A stretch of 64,000 bases of DNA, from assembly GCF_003721515.1 (NCBI RefSeq), contig NZ_RJJD01000004.1:124001-188000 (forward strand), in the 5' to 3' direction. The notes under the pieces were generated by a model. The model made no database searches. It saw only the letters and a list, made by a program, of their open reading frames with translations, and had not been told where the DNA came from. Each line of letters opens with the position of its first letter. Position 1 is the first letter of the stretch. The translations under genes and the position numbers were made by a program. This document shows, in pieces, positions 51,560 to 58,730 of the stretch. The DNA is from Rufibacter latericius (GTDB lineage: Bacteria > Bacteroidota > Bacteroidia > Cytophagales > Hymenobacteraceae).

Positions 51560-51596
51560 CGTTTTACCCCTATTTTAGGGAAAACAGGCAAAAAAC
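51560..51596. repeat. intergenic palindrome, degenerate copy 14
   Basis: CGTTTTACCCCTATTTTAG followed by GGAAAACAGGCAAAAAAC. The CCCC/GGCA arms are no longer complementary, as at 37586. It is located between two minus-strand lipoprotein genes. Confidence 0.5.
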
Positions 51597-51651
51597 ACCT
51601 CGGCAGAAACCGGGAGCCCGCGCTCAGGTACAATATGGCAAATCAGTTTCT

Positions 51652-52251
51652 TTATTCCACTTTCTCGTACACTACCGTGATGTTCAATTCTCGCCAGCCG
51701 TTTATCTGAAAATCATAGTAGTCTTTGGTGACCTTGGCGGTTAATTGGTTTGTGCCCAGAACGGTGAGGCTGTTTAGTCTGCCCCATTCGGCTTCGGTCT
51801 GCGCATGGTTGGCGGGCCGCACAATCCCTATGGCTTTTGTTTTTTCATCATAGGTATACGTGTAGCCGGTTCCGTTAAGGGAGTTGGTCGTGTGTAAAAC
51901 AATCGCCTGAGAGTTTATATCAGTATAAGGGGTGAGATTAGGATGGGGAAAGGAGATGTCAAGGAGCTTATGGTTTTCCGTGTTGTACTTGGTAGGCCTT
52001 AATTCCAGCTTGGCAAACGGGTAGTTAAAGTCATAGTCCTCTATCTCTTGCATTAAGTTGGTGGAGGCTACTCCGTCTTTGTTCAGGTCAACCGCGGTTG
52101 CCGATGTAACCGATACAAATTGGTAGAAGCCGGCAATACTGGGGCGGGCGTCTTGTTCCTCATCATCTGAGCAGGAGGGAAAAGCCAGGAAAGAAATCAA
52201 AGCCGAGAAGAGGAGGAGGCGGGGCGAGGTGCTTATGAGATTCCTTTTCAT
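51652..52251 (-). CDS. hypothetical lipoprotein, lipocalin-like
   Basis: A 199-residue protein: signal with lipobox LLFSALISFLAFPSC, acidic linker SDDEEQDARPS, then IAGFYQFVSVTSATAVDLNKDGVASTNLMQEI, a pattern (G-x-Y/W at the first strand, DLNKDG loop) common to Bacteroidota lipocalin-like envelope lipoproteins. The DLNKDG loop resembles a Ca2+-binding loop. It ends ELNITVVYEKVE. Function unknown. It is divergent from the Ca2+/H+ antiporter across 176 bp, an interesting but unproven pairing. Confidence 0.75.
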   Translation of the reverse strand: MKRNLISTSPRLLLFSALISFLAFPSCSDDEEQDARPSIAGFYQFVSVTSATAVDLNKDGVASTNLMQEIEDYDFNYPFAKLELRPTKYNTENHKLLDISFPHPNLTPYTDINSQAIVLHTTNSLNGTGYTYTYDEKTKAIGIVRPANHAQTEAEWGRLNSLTVLGTNQLTAKVTKDYYDFQINGWRELNITVVYEKVE

Positions 52252-52427
52252 CTGAGTATAAGATTTGGTATGCCTAAGGTTTATTTCTTCTTTTTAGGAT
52301 TAGTCGCTGTTGCGTGCCTGGTTATTTCATTTAAAGGTAAATTATTGATAATAAAAGTGTTATTTGGTGCTGGAGGGCGTAAAAAGAATTGAAAACAAGT
52401 AGCTTATTAATCATCTAAAATCAGAAA

Positions 52428-53504
52428 ATGAGACGATTACTACAGTGGACGATCATCATTCCGGTACTAGCCTGGGTTCTCTTTTTTACAGGCCTGGTTT
52501 ATGACAGCAGCTTCTTTCAGATTGTGGCCAGCGTGCTGCTTATCCTTAGTGTGATGTCAGCGGTGCATCATTCTGAGGTCATCGCAGAGAGAGTAGGGGA
52601 ACCTTTCGGGACCATTATCCTAGCTATCTCCATCACCGTGATTGAGGTTTCTATTGTTGTATCGTTGATGATGTCTGAAGGCGCAGCGGCTGCTTCCCTG
52701 GCCCGGGATACGGTTTATGCGGCAACCATGCTTATTCTCAACGGCATCATTGGCCTGTGTCTTTTTATAGGCGGGCTGAAACATTATGAACAGAATTTCT
52801 CGGCTTCGTCCGTCACCATTGCCTTGGTCTCCCTGGTCTCCATTATCGTATTCACCCTCGTCTTCCCTACGTTCACAGAGAGTGTCCGAGGGTCTTATTA
52901 TTCTACCCCCCAGCTTGTTTTTGCCTCCGTTGCCTGCCTGATTATTTATTCTTCCTTCCTGTTCGCGCAGACAAGAAGGTACCGGCAATATTTTCTAACA
53001 GTAGGAGACGATGAGAATGAAGAAGCAGTGGAGCCCATCGTGATCAATAACCGGGACTTTATCATAAGCCTTGTTTGCCTTATTGTAAGCCTAGGGATTG
53101 TGGTATTACTGGCAAAAACTCTTACGCCAACTATTGAAAGCATCATTGTCAATTACAGCCTGCCGAAAACACTGGTGGGCGTCATCATCGCGGCCATCAT
53201 TTTACTGCCCGAAGCAATTGCCGCCATCATAGCTGCCAGAAAAAACAGACTACAAACCAGTATAAACTTGTCTCTGGGTTCGGCTTTGGCAAGCATTGGG
53301 TTAACCATTCCTTGTGTTGCCGTAGCCTGTATCATGATAGACATGCCCATTCTTCTGGGGCTAGACATTAAATCTATTGTTCTGTTAGGGTTGTCAGTGT
53401 TTATCGTGATGCTGTCATTAAGCAGCGGGAAGTCAAACATTGTGTACGGGGTGGTTCTACTGGTCAATCTATTCGCCTTCATTTTCCTGATGATCTATCC
53501 CTGA
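52428..53504 (+). CDS. Ca2+/H+ antiporter (ChaA/CaCA family)
   Basis: A 358-residue membrane protein with about 11 helices. The two CaCA alpha repeats are visible as VSAVHHSEVIAERVGEPFGTIILAISITVIEVSIVVSLM and LVGVIIAAIILLPEAIAAIIAARKNRLQTSINLSLGSALASIGLTIP; the repeats carry the acidic residues expected to bind Ca2+ (Glu in GEPFGT and LLPEAIAA). It exports Ca2+ (or Na+) in exchange for protons. ATG 52428 directly precedes MRRLLQWTIIIPV. The gene stands alone. Confidence 0.9.
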   Translation: MRRLLQWTIIIPVLAWVLFFTGLVYDSSFFQIVASVLLILSVMSAVHHSEVIAERVGEPFGTIILAISITVIEVSIVVSLMMSEGAAAASLARDTVYAATMLILNGIIGLCLFIGGLKHYEQNFSASSVTIALVSLVSIIVFTLVFPTFTESVRGSYYSTPQLVFASVACLIIYSSFLFAQTRRYRQYFLTVGDDENEEAVEPIVINNRDFIISLVCLIVSLGIVVLLAKTLTPTIESIIVNYSLPKTLVGVIIAAIILLPEAIAAIIAARKNRLQTSINLSLGSALASIGLTIPCVAVACIMIDMPILLGLDIKSIVLLGLSVFIVMLSLSSGKSNIVYGVVLLVNLFAFIFLMIYP

Positions 53505-53829
53505 GGTGAACACAACCATCTCTTAGCCTTCTCAAAAGACCGCCTGAACAGAAAAAAGCAAGTGTTCTAGCACCTAGTGGATTTTAGTGCTGCCAGCGAA
53601 CCGCTACAACATCACCGCTACACTTGTATTGGCCATGAAGGGTTAGGCGCTGGTTTCAGCAGGAAAGGGTTTTGGTTTTAGGGCTCTTTTGGGGAAATCA
53701 GGGCCAGAACAGAACTTCTGGTTTGGGCAGAAATCAACCCGATAACCGAACACTTACAAGGCATTGGCAGTATTTACACTGCTGGCCTTTCAATTTTCTT
53801 TAGGCAGCGTGTCTTCTATCCTTGCCTGA
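53505..53829. other. 325-bp non-coding region
   Basis: No gene is present between the antiporter and the GH15 gene. It includes one dispersed palindrome (53675-53710), and the GH15 promoter should lie in its last 100 bp. I find no clear -33/-7 pair. Confidence 0.5.
53675..53710. repeat. intergenic palindrome, copy 15
   Basis: GGTTTTAGGGCTCTTTTGG followed by GGAAATCAGGGCCAGAAC, 36 bp. The left half is close to consensus, the right half is weaker. Confidence 0.55.
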
Positions 53830-55638
53830 ATGAGTTATCAGCCCATAGAAAATTACGGAATCATTGGAGACTTGAACACCGTGGCGCTGGTGTGCCTGAA
53901 TGGGTCCATTGATTTCATGTGTTTCCCAAACTTTGATTCGCCCAGTGTTTTCGCCGCGTTGCTGGATGACGAGAAAGGCGGCTGTTTCCAGATTGAGCCG
54001 CTGTTCAAAGAAAGGAAAACCAAGCAACTTTACCTTCCCGATACCAACGTGCTCCTGACCCGCTTTCTGTCGCCGGAAGGGGTGGGCGAGATCACTGATT
54101 TCATGCCCGTAGAAGAACTGTTCAGCGGCAAGGAACTGGTGCGGCGGGTTACCACCATCAGGGGAGAGGTGAAGTACCAGATAAAATGCATGCCCCGGTT
54201 CAACTATGGCCGAAGCGAGCATACCGTAGAGCAGGTCTCTGACCAGGAGGTGCTGTTTGCCAGTAAAGACGAAAACGCCACGGTGTTACGCCTGTTGAGC
54301 TCCGTGCCCTTGCAGGTGATTGGTACTGATGTGCTCACCGAATTCACCTTAGGCCAGGGCCAAACCGCCGATTTCATTCTGGAACACGTAGACCAGGAAC
54401 ACGCCAAAGGCAGAGACCTGGAAGCCTTCGTTACGCAGAGTTTGTTTGAGACGGTCAACTACTGGAAGAACTGGATTGCCCAGTCTACCTACACCGGCCG
54501 CTGGCTGGACATGGTGAACCGGTCAGCGCTGGTCTTGAAACTGCTGACCTCGCACAAGCACGGCTCCATTGTGGCCTCGCCCACCTTCAGCCTGCCCGAG
54601 AGCATCGGCGGAGCCCGAAACTTCGACTACCGTTTCACCTGGATCAGAGACGCCTCTTTCTCTATGTACGCCTTGATTCGGTTGGGCTACACCAAAGAAG
54701 CGGGCAACTTCATGCATTGGGTAGAAGCCGTGTGCCAGGACATGAAAGCCGAAGACCGCCTGGGTATCATGTACTCCCTGGATGGGCACCGGCAGCTGGA
54801 GGAAAAGGAATTGCCGCATCTGGAAGGCTACCTGAAATCTTCGCCCGTGCGCATAGGCAACGATGCCTACGGCCAGTTACAGCTGGACATCTACGGCGAG
54901 CTGCTGGACTCAGTGTACCTCTCAGACAAGTACGGTGACCCGATTTCGTACGATTTCTGGAAAAGCCTTGAAAAACACCTGGACTGGCTTACCCGCAACT
55001 GGAACCAACCCGACGAAGGCATCTGGGAAGTTAGAGGCGGCCGGAAAGATTTCCTGTACTCGCGCCTGCTCTGCTGGGTGGCCTTTGACCGCGCCATCAG
55101 GATAGGCACCAGCCGATCTTTTCCTTTAAAGCAAGAGTGGCGCACCGAGCGCGACAAGATCTTCAACAGCATCTTCACCGATTTCTGGGACGAAGAAAAA
55201 CAGGCCTTCATGCAGTTTCCCGGTTCTCAGACCGTAGATGCCTCCACGCTGCTGATGCCGCTGGTTAGGTTTATCAGCCCCAAAGACCCCCGCTGGCTTT
55301 CCACCCTCAAACGCATTGAAGAAGAACTGGTCTCTGACTCACTGGTCTACCGCTACCGGCAGGATGTAGCGGCGCCAGACGGCTTTATGAGCCACGAGGG
55401 TACCTTCTCTATGTGCTCGTTCTGGTACGTAGAATGCCTGTCCAGATCGGGGCAGGTAGAGAAAGCCCGGTTCTACTTCGAGAAGATGCTGGGGTACGCC
55501 AACCACCTGGGCTTGTATGCCGAGCAATTAGGTTTCCAGGGCGAGCATCTGGGCAATTTCCCGCAGGCCTTCACGCACCTGGGCCTCATCAGTGCCGCCT
55601 ACAACCTTGATCGGCAGCTAAATAAACATAGAACCTAA
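53830..55638 (+). CDS. GH15-family glucoamylase/trehalase-like hydrolase
   Basis: A 602-residue cytosolic protein with no signal peptide. An N-terminal beta domain starts YQPIENYGIIGDLNTVALVCLNGSIDFMCFPNFDSPSVFAALLDDEKGG, typical of bacterial GH15/trehalase-like enzymes. The (alpha/alpha)6 barrel follows with GGARNFDYRFTWIRDASF, catalytic acid in DEGIWEVRGG and catalytic base in HEGTFSMCSFWYVECL. It should release glucose from alpha-glucans or trehalose. The SDR gene 26 bp downstream (glucose-dehydrogenase-like) suggests that the product is oxidised to gluconolactone; this is inference. Confidence 0.9.
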   Translation: MSYQPIENYGIIGDLNTVALVCLNGSIDFMCFPNFDSPSVFAALLDDEKGGCFQIEPLFKERKTKQLYLPDTNVLLTRFLSPEGVGEITDFMPVEELFSGKELVRRVTTIRGEVKYQIKCMPRFNYGRSEHTVEQVSDQEVLFASKDENATVLRLLSSVPLQVIGTDVLTEFTLGQGQTADFILEHVDQEHAKGRDLEAFVTQSLFETVNYWKNWIAQSTYTGRWLDMVNRSALVLKLLTSHKHGSIVASPTFSLPESIGGARNFDYRFTWIRDASFSMYALIRLGYTKEAGNFMHWVEAVCQDMKAEDRLGIMYSLDGHRQLEEKELPHLEGYLKSSPVRIGNDAYGQLQLDIYGELLDSVYLSDKYGDPISYDFWKSLEKHLDWLTRNWNQPDEGIWEVRGGRKDFLYSRLLCWVAFDRAIRIGTSRSFPLKQEWRTERDKIFNSIFTDFWDEEKQAFMQFPGSQTVDASTLLMPLVRFISPKDPRWLSTLKRIEEELVSDSLVYRYRQDVAAPDGFMSHEGTFSMCSFWYVECLSRSGQVEKARFYFEKMLGYANHLGLYAEQLGFQGEHLGNFPQAFTHLGLISAAYNLDRQLNKHRT

Positions 55639-55664
55639 GAGAACGTTCCTCCACTATAAACACC

Positions 55665-56471
55665 ATGACCATGTCAACACAGACCACACAAACCGTATTA
55701 GTCACCGGGGCCAGTTCGGGCATCGGGCAGGGAATTGCCATCGCTTTCGGGCAGCAGGGCGCCAACGTCATCATCAATTACCACAGCGATGAAGAAGAGG
55801 CCCGCGAGACCCTGAAACAGGTAGAACAAGGCGGCGGCAAAGGTATTGTCTGCAAAGCCGATGTAGGCAAAGAAGAAGACGTCACCCGCATGTTCCAGGA
55901 AGCCATTGACGCTTTCGGTACCGTAGATGTGCTCGTGAGCAATGCCGGTATCCAGAAAGACAATGCCTTCGCTGAGATGACGCTGGAGGAATGGAACAAG
56001 GTGATGACCACCAACCTCACCGGCTATTTTCTCTGCGCTCGCGAAGCCATCAAAATCTTCGACAAGAAACCCACGCCTTCCCCCGAGGACAAAGCCAAAG
56101 GCAACATCATCTTCATGAGCTCGGTGCACGACATCATTCCCTGGGCCGGGCACGTGAACTACGCCTCGTCCAAAGGCGGCATTCTCATGCTCATGAAATC
56201 ACTGGCGCTGGAAGTAGCCCCAAAAAAGATACGCGTGAACGGTATTTCGCCAGGCGCCATCGCCACCGATATCAACGCCGATGTGTGGCAAGACGAGGAA
56301 AAGAAAAAAGAACTCATGAAGCTGATTCCCTACAAGCGCATCGGGGTGCCCGAGGACATTGCCAAAGTAGCTGTGTGGCTTGCCTCCCCCGAGAGCGACT
56401 ACATCACCGGCACCACCATCTACGTAGACGGCGGCATGACCCTGTATCCCGGTTTTGTGGACAACGGCTGA
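55665..56471 (+). CDS. SDR-family oxidoreductase (glucose 1-dehydrogenase-like)
   Basis: A 268-residue classical short-chain dehydrogenase. The NAD(P) site is TGASSGIGQGIA at about 14-25, then VSNAGIQKDN; the catalytic Ser lies in FMSSVHDIIPW and Tyr-x-x-x-Lys in VNYASSKGG. The C-terminus GTTIYVDGGMTLYPGF closes the fold. The sequence resembles bacterial glucose 1-dehydrogenases, but sugar specificity cannot be read. A second Met at codon 3 is an alternative start. It follows the GH15 gene by 26 bp as the second gene of one operon, with a terminator 30 bp on. Confidence 0.9.
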   Translation: MTMSTQTTQTVLVTGASSGIGQGIAIAFGQQGANVIINYHSDEEEARETLKQVEQGGGKGIVCKADVGKEEDVTRMFQEAIDAFGTVDVLVSNAGIQKDNAFAEMTLEEWNKVMTTNLTGYFLCAREAIKIFDKKPTPSPEDKAKGNIIFMSSVHDIIPWAGHVNYASSKGGILMLMKSLALEVAPKKIRVNGISPGAIATDINADVWQDEEKKKELMKLIPYKRIGVPEDIAKVAVWLASPESDYITGTTIYVDGGMTLYPGFVDNG

Positions 56472-56475
56472 TCTT

Positions 56476-56511
56476 GTTTTCAAGCCGATTTCTCAAAAGA
56501 AAGCCCAAAGC
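56476..56511. repeat. intergenic palindrome, degenerate copy 16, merging into a terminator
   Basis: GTTTTCAAGCCGATTTCTC followed by AAAAGAAAGCCCAAAGC. As at 33010, its right half is also the left arm of a terminator (56501-56517). Confidence 0.45.
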
Positions 56512-56547
56512 GCCTCACCAGTACTCCTGATGAGGCGCTTTGGGCTT
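56501..56547. terminator. 17-bp perfect hairpin after the GH15-SDR operon
   Basis: AAGCCCAAAGCGCCTCA (56501-56517) pairs perfectly with TGAGGCGCTTTGGGCTT (56531-56547) around a 13-nt loop. It lies 30 bp after the SDR stop; T tract is short (TT). It overlaps a degenerate palindrome copy on its left. Confidence 0.8.
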
Positions 56548-56668
56548 AAAGCAGGAGATAAGGGTTTCCCGCTTTCTTTTAGGAAACTAACCTAAAAACA
56601 ACAGGTGGCGGCAAATAGATTTAAAATGGAAATGTACAGCTATGGTTTTCAACAACATTGTATAGCCG

Positions 56669-56717
56669 CAGGCCTCTATTTTCAGCCTTTTTCAAAAAAG
56701 CTGAAAATAGAGGCCTG
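56669..56717. terminator. 49-bp near-perfect palindrome between convergent genes
   Basis: CAGGCCTCTATTTTCAGC (56669-56686) is the exact reverse complement of GCTGAAAATAGAGGCCTG (56700-56717). The 13-nt middle CTTTTTCAAAAAA folds too, so nearly the whole 49 bp is one stem. It contains the family core (AAAGCTGAAAA) in altered order. It lies between the GH15-SDR operon and the minus-strand lipoprotein, 76 bp after the latter's stop, and may stop transcripts from both sides. Confidence 0.75.
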
Positions 56718-56793
56718 ATAAATTGGTCTACTTGCCAGTTTCTAGTGCAGATTTAGTACACCCATTCCTTCCCTTTCCAAGGAAAGGAATTTT

Positions 56794-57606
56794 CTATTCG
56801 CAATTGTAGGAATAGAAGGCCTGGGTTTTTACCCAACCATCTTGGGTTTTCATGGATTCTATTGGATAGCCTTGTTCATTGTACTTGTAGGTAGCCGTAT
56901 AATTAGTAGAGCCACCTCCATTCGGGCTTTCTCTTTTGAAGGTGAACCTGATTACATTGCCTGAAAACAAAATAGGGGTCTGTTTTTCATCATATCCATT
57001 TGCAAAATAATTTTCGAAGGTCATTATAGGCAGAGATGGAAGGGGGTTCTTTTTACCGTCAAAAACGTAGGTATAAGTGTCTTTAGTTTCTCGCCACGAA
57101 TCTGGTACAGAACCATCAAAACCACCATACGCGTACGTGTTTTTTACAATAGAAGAAAGAACTCCATTGGTATAAGAATACGTGGATAAAGACAGTCTCT
57201 TATTAGGTTCCTTGGATAAATGAGAGATGGTCTGGGTACGTTGCCCAGCACTATTGTAGCTGTGTAGATAGACGATTGGGTCTACCCCGGGACTGACGGT
57301 AGAATACAGGGTTTGCTGTATCAGTTGATCTTGGGCATTGTAACTATTTTCCCAGAGTTCTTCTCTAGCGGTTTCCCTCACCAGACGGCCTTTCGCATCA
57401 TACTTTAGATCAATTTGATAGGAAGAGGTATTGGAAGTTTTAACTGTGATGGTGGTTAGTTGATTCTGAGCATTGTACTGAAAGGCGTAAGTTGGATCTA
57501 TAGATACGATTCGACACAGTTTTTCGGTTTCGGGTGCTGGATCAGTTTCATTTTTACAACCTAAAAGCGAAAGGGCAATCGAAATGGAAAGTAAAAGTTT
57601 TTTCAT
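56794..57606 (-). CDS. hypothetical lipoprotein with YD-like repeats
   Basis: A 270-residue protein with lipobox LLLSISIALSLLGC, then about six RHS/YD-type repeats: FQYNAQNQLTTITV, LKYDAKGRLVRETA, NSYNAQDQLIQQTL, HSYNSAGQRTQTIS, YSYTNGVLSSIV and YKYNEQGYPIESMK. These short Y-N/D-x-x-G/N-x-L units form beta-hairpins that can bind carbohydrate or build a shell. Bacteroidota often carry such small lipoproteins of unknown role. Its codons are much more AT-rich than neighbouring genes. It has no partner except another orphan lipoprotein 208 bp upstream. Confidence 0.8.
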   Translation of the reverse strand: MKKLLLSISIALSLLGCKNETDPAPETEKLCRIVSIDPTYAFQYNAQNQLTTITVKTSNTSSYQIDLKYDAKGRLVRETAREELWENSYNAQDQLIQQTLYSTVSPGVDPIVYLHSYNSAGQRTQTISHLSKEPNKRLSLSTYSYTNGVLSSIVKNTYAYGGFDGSVPDSWRETKDTYTYVFDGKKNPLPSLPIMTFENYFANGYDEKQTPILFSGNVIRFTFKRESPNGGGSTNYTATYKYNEQGYPIESMKTQDGWVKTQAFYSYNCE

Positions 57607-57814
57607 TTAAGGATATTGAATTAATAGCTTTTGTGCACCTGAAGATATTCATTGGTTTTTTGTTAGCAAGAAAACCGTAAAAAGAAACTAATAATGATAA
57701 GAAAATATATTTCATGATAGTGCACCTAAGGTCTGGCACAAACAAAGGCTGGCGTGAGATGAGGCAAGTTGCCCGATTATGAACTATAAGGGCGTTCTCC
57801 TTAGGAAAAGAATT

Positions 57815-58531
57815 CTATTGATTTACACGTAACTGCATACGAAGATACCCGTTCTCCACTCTTCTCTGAGATGCTATGGCATTCCAGTCATATCTGGTAG
57901 GGACGTTGCTTAATAAATTGGCGGAAAAACGTGCCTCTAATAGATAGTTGCCATTGCGTAACTTTGAAAACCGGGTGATTTCAAATTTGGAATTATTCTG
58001 ATAGTCAAGTCCCAGAGTGGTGGGGTAGCGTCTGTTTCCGGGAAGATAGGATTGTAAGAAACCGTCTGTGCTGTTTTGGATGTCTATAGCTATTCCGTTT
58101 TGTGTGTTGAATCTGTTGTAATCCACCGCGTACCTGTGTTCGCCGACGGCATACAACTCCTTTTCATTTTCAGGTGCATTAAACCACGCTACTTTGGTCA
58201 ATTCTTTTTTGGGGTATTTTTTTGAAAACCTGATAGTGATAAGAGAATTGTCACTGCTTCTGAATTCAAAAGAATTGGAATAAAAAATAGAGTCAGGATG
58301 TCCCTTGTCTGTGACGCTGTCTAAATTAACCTGAGCAAATCTTCTTTCTGGCCCTAAGACCCTTACATGGGTATGTAATTTGTCATACAAGGTGTAAGAG
58401 CAAGAGTCTGAAAGCTTCTCCAAGGAAACTCTGGAGCCTTGTACGGGCGGTTCAGTCTCCGTCATTGGGTCTTCACAGGAACTAAGGGTTAGAAAACAAG
58501 AGGCAAGAAAAAGAATGGGAAAATACTTCAT
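57815..58531 (-). CDS. hypothetical lipoprotein, orphan
   Basis: A 238-residue protein with lipobox LASCFLTLSSC. The mature part is beta-rich with many Asn, Ser and Phe: VSLEKLSDSCSYTLYDKLHTHVRVLG, YSNSFEFRSSDNSLITIRFSKKYPKKELTK, HRYAVDYNRFNTQNGIAIDI, SKFEITRFSKLRNGNYLLEARFSANL. I recognise no family. AT-rich codon use, like the YD-repeat lipoprotein next to it, marks both as a possibly transferred pair. Its stop faces a 208-bp gap with no clear terminator. Confidence 0.75.
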   Translation of the reverse strand: MKYFPILFLASCFLTLSSCEDPMTETEPPVQGSRVSLEKLSDSCSYTLYDKLHTHVRVLGPERRFAQVNLDSVTDKGHPDSIFYSNSFEFRSSDNSLITIRFSKKYPKKELTKVAWFNAPENEKELYAVGEHRYAVDYNRFNTQNGIAIDIQNSTDGFLQSYLPGNRRYPTTLGLDYQNNSKFEITRFSKLRNGNYLLEARFSANLLSNVPTRYDWNAIASQRRVENGYLRMQLRVNQ

Positions 58532-58730
58532 ACGGGGATTAAATTTTGAATAACTATTGGAATAGGAAGTACCTTAGATGATAGGCATCTAAGGTACCTA
58601 TAGATAGGTGAGTTTGTCTTTTATTTTTTTGAATTTTATCCTCCTCTTTCCTCCAACCAAAACTGGTATCTGAAAACGAAGTGCTCCTAGAGTCTCGTTT
58701 TTTCGAAAGGATGGAGCCCGGAAGTAGAGA

